From NCBI RefSeq assembly GCF_030056655.1, contig NZ_JASHIE010000010.1:244405-308404 (forward strand): a DNA stretch of 64,000 nucleotides, read 5' to 3'. The translations under genes and the position numbers were made by a program. This document shows, piece by piece, positions 26,839 through 35,602 of the stretch. The notes under the pieces were generated by a model. The model was not told the origin of the DNA. It ran no database searches and worked only from the letters and a program-made list of their open reading frames with translations. This stretch comes from Flectobacillus rivi (GTDB lineage Bacteria > Bacteroidota > Bacteroidia > Cytophagales > Spirosomataceae). Each line of letters opens with the position of its first letter. Positions within the stretch are counted from its first letter, which is position 1.

Positions 26839-28179
26839 ATGAAAATATTAACCCAACATATTGATGTACCTGGTATTGAAACCATCGACGTTTATCGTAA
26901 GCATGGTGGATATTCAGCGGTAGAAAAAGCCATCAAGACAATGGCGCCAGATGAAGTAACTGAAGAAGTGAAAAAATCAGGTTTGCGTGGTCGTGGAGGT
27001 GCAGGTTTCCCTGTAGGAATGAAATGGTCATTTTTGGCTAAACCAGAGGGTGTACCTCGCTATTTGGTTTGTAATGCCGACGAATCAGAGCCTGGTACGT
27101 TCAAAGACCACTATTTGATGATGAAGTCTCCACATACCTTAATCGAAGGTATGATTGTATCTTCTTATGCTTTGGGAGCCAATACTTCATATATCTATGT
27201 GCGTGGTGAGTTGATGTATGTGATTAACATCCTAGAAAAAGCGATTCAAGAAGCTTATGATAAAGGATTGTTAGGTAAAAACATCTTAGGTTCAGGTTAT
27301 GACCTTGACCTTTTTGTACAACCTGGTGGTGGTGCCTATATCTGTGGTGAAGAAACAGCTTTGCTAGAGTCTTTGGAAGGTAAACGTGGTAATCCACGTA
27401 ATAAGCCTCCTTTTCCTGCGGTAAAAGGTTTATATCAGTGCCCAACCGTAGTTAATAACGTAGAATCTATTGCCGCTACTTCTTGGATTGTAAACAATGG
27501 CGGTGAAGAATATGCTAAAATAGGCGTAGGACGTAGTGCCGGTACCAAATTGATTTCGGTTTCTGGACATGTGCGCAAACCTGGCGTTTATGAAATTCCA
27601 CTAGGTATTACGGTAGAGGATTTTATCTATTCTGACGAATGGTGTGGTGGTATTCGTGATGGCCACAAGCTTAAGGCTGTTGTTGCGGGAGGTTCGTCAG
27701 TACCCATCTTACCAGCAGAATTAATCTTGAAAACAACCAACGGTGAAAATCGTTTGATGACTTACGAATCGTTATCTGATGGTGGTTTTGCTACAGGTAC
27801 AATGTTAGGGTCAGGTGGTTTTATCGTAATGGACGAAACTACTTGTATCGTACATAATACGTTAACATTTGCTCGTTTTTATCATCACGAATCATGTGGA
27901 CAATGTTCTCCATGTCGTGAAGGTACAGGCTGGATGGATAAAGTAATTCATCGTATTGAGCATGGCAAAGGTCGTATGGAAGACATTGATTTGTTGGTTG
28001 ATGTTGCGAAGAAAATCGAAGGAAATACCATTTGTCCATTAGGTGATGCAGCAGCATGGCCTGTGGCAGCAGCCATCCGTCATTTCCGTGATGAGTTTGA
28101 ATGGCACGTAAAACATCCAGAAGAAGCTACAAAGCCTGGTGCGGTGTTTATGCGTGAAGGTGCTAGTTGGACATTGTAA
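26839..28179 (+). CDS. nuoF: NADH-quinone oxidoreductase subunit F
   Basis: A 446-residue subunit that binds FMN, NADH and the [4Fe-4S] cluster N3. G-L-R-G-R-G-G-A-G-F-P and C-N-A-D-E-S-E-P-G-T-F form the FMN/NADH site, and E-S-C-G-Q-C-S-P-C-R-E-G carries three of the four cluster cysteines, with the fourth in N-T-I-C-P-L-G. Full length. Confidence 0.97.
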   Translation: MKILTQHIDVPGIETIDVYRKHGGYSAVEKAIKTMAPDEVTEEVKKSGLRGRGGAGFPVGMKWSFLAKPEGVPRYLVCNADESEPGTFKDHYLMMKSPHTLIEGMIVSSYALGANTSYIYVRGELMYVINILEKAIQEAYDKGLLGKNILGSGYDLDLFVQPGGGAYICGEETALLESLEGKRGNPRNKPPFPAVKGLYQCPTVVNNVESIAATSWIVNNGGEEYAKIGVGRSAGTKLISVSGHVRKPGVYEIPLGITVEDFIYSDEWCGGIRDGHKLKAVVAGGSSVPILPAELILKTTNGENRLMTYESLSDGGFATGTMLGSGGFIVMDETTCIVHNTLTFARFYHHESCGQCSPCREGTGWMDKVIHRIEHGKGRMEDIDLLVDVAKKIEGNTICPLGDAAAWPVAAAIRHFRDEFEWHVKHPEEATKPGAVFMREGASWTL

Positions 28180-28271
28180 GATTTGCCCATATTTTTCTAT
28201 TAATAAGTCTTTTTAAATTTGATTATTTAAGGCAAAACCTTCAAATTCTCAAATCTTCAAATAAGAGAACA

Positions 28272-29288
28272 ATGAAAGTAACTATTGATAACATCACTAT
28301 TGAGGTAGAACCGGGTACCACTATTATGCAGGCGGCTCGTCAAATCGGTGCGCATGTTGCCCCTCCAGCGATGTGTTACTACGAACCACTTAAGGGTTCG
28401 GGTGGTAAATGCCGCGCTTGTTTGGTGAAAGTAACTGCAGGTTCTGAAAAAGACCCTCGTCCAATGCCAAAATTAGTACCTTCTTGTATTACTCAAGTTC
28501 AGGATGGTATGATTGTGGAAAACACAACCAGTCCACAAGTACTTGAGGCTCGTAAAGGTGTAGTAGAATTCTTATTGTTGAACCACCCTCTTGATTGCCC
28601 TGTGTGTGACCAAGCTGGGGAGTGCCACTTACAAGATTTTACTTTCGAACATGGTGTTTCTAAAACTCGTACCATCGAAGAACGTAACACTTTCGAACCA
28701 CAGGATTTAGGTCCATACATTCAATTGAATATGAACCGTTGTGTGCTTTGCTATCGTTGCGTGTACACAGCAGACCAAGTTACTGAAGGACGTGTTCATG
28801 GGGTAATGCACCGTGGTGACCATGCCGAAATTAGTACTTATATCGAGAAAGCGATTGATAACGATTTTTCAGGAAACGTGATTGATGTTTGTCCAGTAGG
28901 TGCTTTGACTGATAAAACGTATCGTTTCAAAAACCGTGTATGGTTTACTAAGCCTGTAGATGCTCACTGTGATTGTGGCAAATGCTCAGGTAAAGTAACA
29001 TTATGGTATCGTGGCGATGAAGTAATTCGTGTAACTGCTCGTAAAAATGAGTGGGGTGAAGTACAAGACTTTATCTGTAATACTTGTCGTTTTGAACGTA
29101 AGAAAACTTCTGATTGGACTATCGAAGGACCAATGAAAGTAGCTCGTCATTCTGTGATTTCAGCAAATAAATATGGTGCAAGCTCTATCAAACCTGCTTT
29201 CCCATTGAAGCAAGCAGCTGAACAGTATAAGCAAATTGACGATAATCGTGACCGTTCATTTTTAGAACCACAAAAGCAGTTGAAATAA
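28272..29288 (+). CDS. nuoG: NADH-quinone oxidoreductase subunit G, short form
   Basis: A 338-residue subunit. It has the N-terminal [2Fe-2S] ferredoxin domain (M-C-Y-Y-E-P, then G-G-K-C-R-A-C-L), the His/Cys3 cluster (H-P-L-D-C-P-V-C-D-Q-A-G-E-C-H), the C-V-L-C-Y-R-C-V and C-P-V-G-A-L cluster ligands, and a last Cys-rich segment (H-C-D-C-G-K-C, C-N-T-C). The large molybdopterin-oxidoreductase-like domain of enterobacterial NuoG (about 900 residues) is absent. This short form is usual in many Bacteroidota, so it is not a pseudogene. The frame extends upstream to 28167, overlapping nuoF, but ATG 28272 matches the family start. Confidence 0.93.
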   Translation: MKVTIDNITIEVEPGTTIMQAARQIGAHVAPPAMCYYEPLKGSGGKCRACLVKVTAGSEKDPRPMPKLVPSCITQVQDGMIVENTTSPQVLEARKGVVEFLLLNHPLDCPVCDQAGECHLQDFTFEHGVSKTRTIEERNTFEPQDLGPYIQLNMNRCVLCYRCVYTADQVTEGRVHGVMHRGDHAEISTYIEKAIDNDFSGNVIDVCPVGALTDKTYRFKNRVWFTKPVDAHCDCGKCSGKVTLWYRGDEVIRVTARKNEWGEVQDFICNTCRFERKKTSDWTIEGPMKVARHSVISANKYGASSIKPAFPLKQAAEQYKQIDDNRDRSFLEPQKQLK

Positions 29289-29338
29289 TTTTTGTCGCTA
29301 CTGTCAACAGTAGTCAATAGCACTAATATTGTATATTC

Positions 29339-30505
29339 ATGGAACTTACATCCACAGTATTTACCGCAAAAGCCATATATGTAGGTGTTATCTTTGCTAT
29401 CACCTTGGGCGTAGCAGCGTACTCTACTTATTTCGAGCGTATTTTTGCTGCCTTCTTTCAAGACCGTGTTGGTCCAGATAGAGCGGGACCATTTGGTATC
29501 TTACAGCCTCTTGCTGATGCTGTAAAGATGTTTATGAAAGAAGATTTTATTCCTGCTAATTCAAGTAAATGGCTCTTTATTCTAGGTCCATGTTTGTCTA
29601 TGTTTACAGCACTTATGACTTCTGCTGTAATTCCTTTTGGCGATACTATTGACTTAGGTAATGGTGTGAAATTTGACTTGCAAGGTATCGATGTAAACAT
29701 TGGTATTTTGTGGGTATTTGGTATCGTATCGCTTGGTGTTTATGGTATCTTAGTAGGTGGTTGGGCATCTAACAACAAGTACTCTTTATTGGGAGCTATT
29801 CGAGCAGCTTCGCAAAATATCTCTTACGAATTAGCAATGGGTCTTTCAATCATCTCTATCTTGATGATGACAGGTTCTTTGTCAACCAAAGCAATCGTTG
29901 AAGCGCAACAAAATGGACACTGGAATATCCTTTACCAACCAGTAGGGTTTGTTCTTTTCATTATTTGTGCTTTTGCAGAGTGTAATCGTACTCCATTTGA
30001 CTTACCCGAATGTGAAACTGAATTGATTGGTGGTTACCATACAGAGTATTCTTCAATGAAATTAGGTTTTTATTTGTTTGCAGAATACATCAACATGTTT
30101 GTTTCAGGCGCAGTAATGGCTACTTTGTATTTTGGAGGTTATGACTATCCATTCTACGAAACAGTAGTCAATTCATTTGGCGAAAATGTTGCAAACTTCA
30201 TTGGTTTCGGCGCATTAATCGGAAAAGCACTATTCTTTGTATTTGTGTTCATGTGGGTGCGTTGGACATTGCCACGTTTCCGTTATGACCAATTGATGAA
30301 CTTAGGTTGGACAGGTTTGATTCCAATCGCCATGTTCAATGTAGTGTGGACAGGTCTTATCATTTTGTTACCAGCTGAATTTAATTTGTCAAGCTTGGCT
30401 TCAATCGGTATCGCTATTGCAGGTATTCCTGTTTTGGTTGTAGGTTTGTTTATTTATCATTCGATTGCTGGAGGAAAGAAAAAGAAAACAGCATTGGCTC
30501 GTTAA
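29339..30505 (+). CDS. nuoH: NADH-quinone oxidoreductase subunit H
   Basis: A 388-residue membrane subunit at the quinone entry. About eight helices; conserved D-R-V-G-P-D-R-A-G-P-F-G-I-L-Q-P-L-A-D-A near residue 42 and A-E-C-N-R-T-P-F-D-L-P-E about residue 212. Full length. Confidence 0.97.
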   Translation: MELTSTVFTAKAIYVGVIFAITLGVAAYSTYFERIFAAFFQDRVGPDRAGPFGILQPLADAVKMFMKEDFIPANSSKWLFILGPCLSMFTALMTSAVIPFGDTIDLGNGVKFDLQGIDVNIGILWVFGIVSLGVYGILVGGWASNNKYSLLGAIRAASQNISYELAMGLSIISILMMTGSLSTKAIVEAQQNGHWNILYQPVGFVLFIICAFAECNRTPFDLPECETELIGGYHTEYSSMKLGFYLFAEYINMFVSGAVMATLYFGGYDYPFYETVVNSFGENVANFIGFGALIGKALFFVFVFMWVRWTLPRFRYDQLMNLGWTGLIPIAMFNVVWTGLIILLPAEFNLSSLASIGIAIAGIPVLVVGLFIYHSIAGGKKKKTALAR

Positions 30506-30546
30506 TCCCCAATAGCCTTCAATATCCCAACTTTTACTGACTTAGT

Positions 30547-31065
30547 ATGAAATTAAGTAATAGAACGAAAGTATTAGAACAAGAAGAATTGACGCTAGCA
30601 GAGCGTATATATTTGCCAGCGATTGCAGGTGGGATGTTAACTACCCTCAAGCACTTCTTTCAAAAGCCAGTAACAATTCGTTATCCTGAGCAAAAAAGAT
30701 ATTTAGGTCCTGTGTTTCGTGGGCACCATATCTTGAAAAGAGATCAAAACGGAGCAGAACGCTGTACAGCTTGTGGTCTTTGTGCCGTAGCTTGTCCTGC
30801 CGAAGCAATCTCTATGGTTGCCGAAGAACGTAAAAAAGGAGAAGAAACTTTGTACCGCGAAGAGAAATACGCTAAAGTATATGAAATCAATATGCTTCGT
30901 TGTATCTTCTGTGGACTTTGCGAAGAAGCTTGTCCTAAAGAGGCTATTTTCTTACGCCATGACAAAATGGTACCTGTTTTCAACGACCGTAACGAAGTAA
31001 TTTTCGGTAAAGATAAACTCGTAGAAAAAATGGATGACCGTTATCTACGTGATGGTTGGAAATAA
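30547..31065 (+). CDS. nuoI: NADH-quinone oxidoreductase subunit I
   Basis: A 172-residue subunit with two [4Fe-4S] ferredoxin motifs: C-T-A-C-G-L-C-A-V-A-C-P and C-I-F-C-G-L-C-E-E-A-C-P. These hold clusters N6a and N6b on the path from NuoG to NuoB. Confidence 0.97.
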   Translation: MKLSNRTKVLEQEELTLAERIYLPAIAGGMLTTLKHFFQKPVTIRYPEQKRYLGPVFRGHHILKRDQNGAERCTACGLCAVACPAEAISMVAEERKKGEETLYREEKYAKVYEINMLRCIFCGLCEEACPKEAIFLRHDKMVPVFNDRNEVIFGKDKLVEKMDDRYLRDGWK

Positions 31066-31122
31066 GAAACATTTATAGATTTAACAGCAGAAGGTATTTT
31101 TACCTGTTTAAATTCGAAAAAT

Positions 31123-31632
31123 ATGCAATTTTGGTACTTTCTTACAGCCCTTACGTTAATTAGTGCGTTGATGGTTGTACTTTCCAAAAACCCAATTCAC
31201 AGTGTATTGTATTTGGTGTTTACGTTCTTTTGTATTTCAGGACACTATGTATTGCTCAACGCGCAGTTCTTGATGGCGGTTAATATCATCGTTTATGCTG
31301 GAGCTATTATGGTATTGTTCTTGTTTGTAATCATGATGCTCGATCTACGACGAAACTCCCCTGATTCGAAAACCAACTTAACAAAGTTGGCTGGGGCTGT
31401 TGTAGGTGGTACTGTCTTAGTAATTTTTATTGCAGCAACACGCAAAATCAATCTAGGTACAGGTGCTGATAATGCTTTATATGATTCTCAAACGGGTATG
31501 GTTGAGAATTTAGGTAAGCTCTTGTATCGCAACTATCTTCTTCCTTTTGAGTTAGTATCAATCTTGTTCTTTGTAGCAATGGTGGGTGCAGTAATGCTAG
31601 GTAAGAGAGAAGCAGGAGAAAGAAATTTCTAA
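31123..31632 (+). CDS. nuoJ: NADH-quinone oxidoreductase subunit J
   Basis: A 169-residue membrane subunit with five predicted helices. N-P-I-H-S-V-L-Y-L-V near residue 23 and V-Y-A-G-A-I-M-V-L-F-L-F-V are the family landmarks. It is the last nuo gene before a strong terminator; nuoK, nuoL, nuoM and nuoN do not follow. Confidence 0.95.
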   Translation: MQFWYFLTALTLISALMVVLSKNPIHSVLYLVFTFFCISGHYVLLNAQFLMAVNIIVYAGAIMVLFLFVIMMLDLRRNSPDSKTNLTKLAGAVVGGTVLVIFIAATRKINLGTGADNALYDSQTGMVENLGKLLYRNYLLPFELVSILFFVAMVGAVMLGKREAGERNF

Positions 31633-31640
31633 ATTTTAGA

Positions 31641-31688
31641 TATATCAACAAAAAAGGGAGCTTTCGGCTCCCTTTTTTGTTGATATAT
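31641..31688. terminator. Strong bidirectional terminator closing the nuo run
   Basis: A long stem (core AAAAAAGGGAGC / GCTCCCTTTTTT, extended by TATATCAAC / GTTGATATA) with loop TTTCG between convergent genes. Confidence 0.9.
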
Positions 31689-31722
31689 TTTTTAATAAAA
31701 TGTTAAGTTATAGTCTAAAATT

Positions 31723-32550
31723 CTAGAAATCATATCCAATCGAGAATCCTGTTACATTGGCTTTGGTAGAAGGTTGTGTAACACCTTTTAATGAGTCTGT
31801 AGAGCCTAAGTTAAGTCTTTCATACCGAATCTTTATCGTAAGCTTTTTCATCTTTGCAGAAGCCTCTATTGAAGGCGATAAGTGCTTAGACAAGTTAAAT
31901 TCAGTATTAGGAGCAGTAAGGTTTTTTTCATCTGTTTTGAGCTTTGATAAAGCTGGATAGCTAACACCTATTCTTAAAGTTAATTTGACTTTTGATTTAG
32001 AGGTATAATTCAATTTGGCACCAAGACTTGGGGAGAGAAACTTATATTTTTCTTCAAAAACTGTTTGTTCGCCTTCCTGTCCATATACCAATGAACGGCT
32101 CCACACTTTGCCTTCTAAACCGATAAATGGCTCTATGCTTATTTTTGAGGTATCACTAAGTTTGAAAGGAACACCTGCATCTATATTAGCATAAAAACCA
32201 GAGAGATTAGCCTTCGGTTGATTATAAAGCGGATTAATACTAGCAGAGTAGGGCGGAGCTGTTTTATAATCACTAAAATTTATGCTTAATGCGTTTCCAC
32301 TAGACTGCGTTGCATAAGGTTTATTGATATTTTTATAAGCCCCTAAATCCAAATTGATATTTAGCTTGCTTGAGGGTTTTAGCTCAAACTTTATTCCTGC
32401 TTTTCCTGTCGTATAATTTTCAATCCAGTTAAACTGTTCAATAGATACTTGAGGTGTGATAGTCAATGGCTTTGAATCATCCACGGACTGAGCAATTGTG
32501 CCTGTACTTGCACCTCCCAGTAGTAAACTTACGAGTAAAGCCTTTTTCAT
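31723..32550 (-). CDS. Exported beta-barrel-like protein of unknown function
   Basis: A 275-residue protein with signal peptide (about 1-20, G-T-I-A-Q). Repeated amphipathic strands, a Gly- and aromatic-rich pattern and a C-terminal strand ending I-G-Y-D-F suggest an outer-membrane barrel. No family recognised with confidence. Confidence 0.65.
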   Translation of the reverse strand: MKKALLVSLLLGGASTGTIAQSVDDSKPLTITPQVSIEQFNWIENYTTGKAGIKFELKPSSKLNINLDLGAYKNINKPYATQSSGNALSINFSDYKTAPPYSASINPLYNQPKANLSGFYANIDAGVPFKLSDTSKISIEPFIGLEGKVWSRSLVYGQEGEQTVFEEKYKFLSPSLGAKLNYTSKSKVKLTLRIGVSYPALSKLKTDEKNLTAPNTEFNLSKHLSPSIEASAKMKKLTIKIRYERLNLGSTDSLKGVTQPSTKANVTGFSIGYDF

Positions 32551-32895
32551 GAATGTATAATTTGTTTGAATATGTAAAAAATTAGGTCAGTAATTGACGC
32601 TCAACTAGGTACGATTCTGTACGTATACTTTATTATAACACAAAGTTGGAGAAAATATTTGATACTTTGTGTTAAAAATTCTTAAGTGTAGATATAGATA
32701 TTGATTTTGGTTAGAATGATTCTGTATAACCAGTTGAAAAGCCACTCCAAATTTGGAAACACAGGCGATAATCCTTAGTTTTACTATAGTTATCAATAAA
32801 CCATTTTGTTGTCTTATAACCGTGCAAAATAAGCGGTATAGGCATTTTAATTTATATTTCCGTAGGGAAAATTACATCAAAACCAAATAAGTATA
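32551..32895. other. Intergenic region with an ACACAAAGT hairpin
   Basis: A 345-bp spacer between divergent genes. A 10-bp stem AACACAAAGT / ACTTTGTGTT lies at 32637-32673, with the same arm sequence as the hairpin at 12128-12174. No gene is supported. Confidence 0.5.
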
Positions 32896-33333
32896 TTGGA
32901 GCCGTCAAACAATAATCTATTGGGAAAAAAGTTAGCTGTTTACTCTGATCATTTGTCTATGTATGATCAGTATGGAGCACTAGCTTATGGGGTAATTCTT
33001 CAAATTATTCCAAACGAACAACTAGCACAGGAGGTGCTGGTATCGTTATTTAGTTCTATATCCTTGCAAGGATGTAATGAAAATGTGGTGAATAAAACTA
33101 TTTGTATTATACGTAATGCAAGAGCAAAAGCTGTTGAATATAAAACAAAATATGCAAGTTCAACTTCACCTCCCATTAACGAAAACCTAGTTTCGGAAGA
33201 TACCATCCCAAAACTAGTATTTGACTTATCGTTTAGACAGGGCTTAAAGCCTGAAGTGATTGCCGAAAAACTCAATATCTCAAGAGAAAGAGTATTGAAG
33301 GCTTTCAACGAGTATTTTAAACTATTTCGTTAA
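32896..33333 (+). CDS. Sigma-70-like small regulator, TTG start
   Basis: A 145-residue cytosolic protein. The C-terminal 40 residues (L-S-F-R-Q-G-L-K-P-E-V-I-A-E-K-L-N-I-S-R) resemble the helix-turn-helix of sigma region 4, and the N-terminal half could be a worn region 2. The likely start is TTG at 32896, with ATG at 32959 as an alternative. The next gene resembles an anti-sigma factor, which supports a sigma/anti-sigma pair. Similarity to classical ECF factors is weak, so DNA binding is inferred. Confidence 0.6.
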   Translation: MEPSNNNLLGKKLAVYSDHLSMYDQYGALAYGVILQIIPNEQLAQEVLVSLFSSISLQGCNENVVNKTICIIRNARAKAVEYKTKYASSTSPPINENLVSEDTIPKLVFDLSFRQGLKPEVIAEKLNISRERVLKAFNEYFKLFR

Positions 33334-33351
33334 TCCTAATTTTGAACTAAA

Positions 33352-33834
33352 TTGAATACACAAACATACATAGAAAGTGGTGTTCTGGAAGCATATCTGT
33401 TGGGTGTGGCTAATGAGTCCGAGCAACAACAGGTAGAGCAATATGCCTATGAATTTCCAGAAATTGCCGATGTCCTAAGCCAACTAAGCGTTACAATAAA
33501 TCAGCATTTTATGGTACAAGCCGTACCACCTCCCCCAGCTATTCGTGATAGATTGAAATATAAAGAAGAAACGAATGACCTCAAAAAATGGGAGTTTACT
33601 GAACAAGGAGGGCATCATGAAGAAAAACCTAAAGCAGATACAAGTTATCTGGAGGTGGAATACGATAATACACACATAAAAGTGCATAAATTTTGGCGAC
33701 CAGCCTTCATTGCTGTATTCGTGTTGTCAAAGATATTTTTGATTTTGGCAGTGTACTTTTATTTCAAAGCAGATTCTCTGATAAAAGAAAATGCCAAACT
33801 TCATCAAGAAATGGAAACAAAGGTAAATCATTAG
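33352..33834 (+). CDS. Anti-sigma-factor-like membrane protein, TTG start
   Basis: A 160-residue protein beginning N-T-Q-T-Y-I-E-S-G-V-L-E-A-Y-L-L-G, the N-terminal motif of Bacteroidota RskA/anti-sigma-K-like factors. An in-frame TGA at 33343-33345 leaves TTG 33352 as the practical start. One membrane helix (about 121-143, W-R-P-A-F-I-A-V-F-V-L) is followed by a short charged coil of some 20 residues. The large periplasmic domain usual in this family is missing. It starts 18 bp after the sigma-like gene. Confidence 0.65.
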   Translation: MNTQTYIESGVLEAYLLGVANESEQQQVEQYAYEFPEIADVLSQLSVTINQHFMVQAVPPPPAIRDRLKYKEETNDLKKWEFTEQGGHHEEKPKADTSYLEVEYDNTHIKVHKFWRPAFIAVFVLSKIFLILAVYFYFKADSLIKENAKLHQEMETKVNH

Positions 33835-33912
33835 TAAAAGAAACACCTGCCCAGAAAATCCAGACAGGTGTCGTTCACTAACCATTTATATTATTTTGTT
33901 TATCTAGAGGTT

Positions 33913-33948
33913 AAAGCACCTATCTTCCCAAGGATAGGTGCTTTTTTT
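33913..33948. terminator. Terminator between convergent anti-sigma and haloperoxidase genes
   Basis: Stem AAAGCACCTATC / GATAGGTGCTTT then a T run. A second, weaker stem ACACCTG / CAGGTGT lies at 33843-33871. Confidence 0.8.
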
Positions 33949-33950
33949 GT

Positions 33951-35522
33951 TTATTTCACTCCGTCTTGTTGCCCACGAGCTACTGCTTTAGCGCCTATAA
34001 GCTTCCCATACTTTAAGCCGCTTTCACAGTCCATACGATAGTGAATACCTCCCATTAACCTAGACATTGATGCTTCTGAAGCCATTGAATTAAATTTAGC
34101 TTCGTCCGAAGGAAATAAATAACCTAATACTGTTGCTGCCGCAGCAGAGAATGTTGAGTGCCCCGAAGAAAACGCTGGAAAGTTTGGTACTCCTGTCAAG
34201 GTTTTAATACTTGGGTCAGCCTGACTAGGACGTGGGAAGTAGTAGTACGATTTGGTGTACCAACAACTAATCGCAGCGTCCATCATAGCTGTATTTAGCA
34301 AGGCATAGTTACGTGCTGCACGGAATTCTGACTGTTTATCTGCCACAATATATTTTTCTGCAATAGCATTCCAGTGACCTGGAGGTGTGTAAGTTCCCGC
34401 TCCATCTGCCCAGAAATGTACAATAGCAATATTTTCACGAGTAGCATTGGTCGTAACATACTCTTTTACTTCTGCTACTTGCTTTTTAAATTCCGCAGAA
34501 TTGTAAGAGAGTGGAGGATACTGAATACTCAATTGCTGTAACTCAGGGTTGGTCATGTTCCAAGGTTTAACATTACCAAAGAATGGAAGCATTGGTGGAC
34601 GAGGAGCATCTTCTAAAGATTTCCAAGCTACTTCACCTTTTTCTTCAACTCTTTTTGAAAGACTATCCCATTGTGCTTTTACACCAATAGCATTACGCAT
34701 ACCGTCTGAACTGTAACGAGCTAGAATTTTTGTAGCAATCGCTTTTCCTAATTTTTCACCAGCTTCAATATCTGAGCGAGTAGACGCACCAGCCCAAAGC
34801 TTAAACCATTTTTGCTCTTCTTTCTTTTTGTAAAGGAACAAAGTATCTTCTGTAGAAGGGAAAAGACGTTTCAAGAATTCATACGAAACGGCTGCCATTA
34901 CTGCATCTTCAGATGGATACGAAGGAAGAGTAGATTTGCTTACAATAACAGGAGTAATGCTAGCATCTACCTGATAAGGTGCTTTTCTTTTGTATTGTTG
35001 TTTGTAAGCCATAGCCGCAACCAATGCATCATATTGTGCCACAGATACATACGCATACGAGCGTGATGCATAAGGAGGGTTGGCAAATGGAAATATCGGA
35101 TCAGCATTAGGGTTTGCCGAATTCGGAATCGGATATTCACCTGTGGCATTTTCGGCAGGAGGAAGGTTACGCTTTGCCACCAAACTACGCATAATCTGAT
35201 TCCAGCGCAAAATGCCGCCGCCAGCCCAATAACGAATAGCCAAACGTTGATCATCGCTGATATTTCCCATGGCTGTTTTTACTTCCTGAAGTTCCTTTTG
35301 ATAGTTCGCCGAACTTACATCTTCGGGTGCTGTCAATGCTACTTCTGTAGCTGTTTGTAAAATATATGGTTTCCAAGTTCCAGCATCAGCGTCAACTTTT
35401 GTTGGAACAAGGGTATCTAATTCGGTACCGTCTCTTTCTAAGCTTTTTTCACAAGCCCAAATAACTGCTAATGCTGCCGTTGCTGCAATTAGTTTTTTTA
35501 TAGATAAAAATGAAGATTTCAT
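33951..35522 (-). CDS. Vanadium-haloperoxidase/PAP2-fold exported protein 1
   Basis: A 523-residue protein with a lipoprotein-like signal (A-V-I-W-A-C). The vanadate/phosphate-binding triad of the PAP2/haloperoxidase superfamily is present: K-S-Y-Y-Y-F-P-R-P, then F-S-S-G-H-S-T-F, then S-R-L-M-G-G-I-H-Y-R-M-D. The enzyme may be a haloperoxidase or an acid phosphatase; the sequence does not decide. It is third in a minus-strand run with two barrel proteins, and has a homologue at 38659. Confidence 0.85.
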   Translation of the reverse strand: MKSSFLSIKKLIAATAALAVIWACEKSLERDGTELDTLVPTKVDADAGTWKPYILQTATEVALTAPEDVSSANYQKELQEVKTAMGNISDDQRLAIRYWAGGGILRWNQIMRSLVAKRNLPPAENATGEYPIPNSANPNADPIFPFANPPYASRSYAYVSVAQYDALVAAMAYKQQYKRKAPYQVDASITPVIVSKSTLPSYPSEDAVMAAVSYEFLKRLFPSTEDTLFLYKKKEEQKWFKLWAGASTRSDIEAGEKLGKAIATKILARYSSDGMRNAIGVKAQWDSLSKRVEEKGEVAWKSLEDAPRPPMLPFFGNVKPWNMTNPELQQLSIQYPPLSYNSAEFKKQVAEVKEYVTTNATRENIAIVHFWADGAGTYTPPGHWNAIAEKYIVADKQSEFRAARNYALLNTAMMDAAISCWYTKSYYYFPRPSQADPSIKTLTGVPNFPAFSSGHSTFSAAAATVLGYLFPSDEAKFNSMASEASMSRLMGGIHYRMDCESGLKYGKLIGAKAVARGQQDGVK

Positions 35523-35602
35523 GATTCAAGAATTATAATTTTTAAAGAGAATAAAAAAAGTCATCAATGTTTTGATAAACTATCTATGCATACACTGATT
35601 TA

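Noticed and set aside
28272..29288. nuoG as a truncated pseudogene
   Set aside because: All iron-sulfur ligands are intact and the short form is normal in many Bacteroidota.
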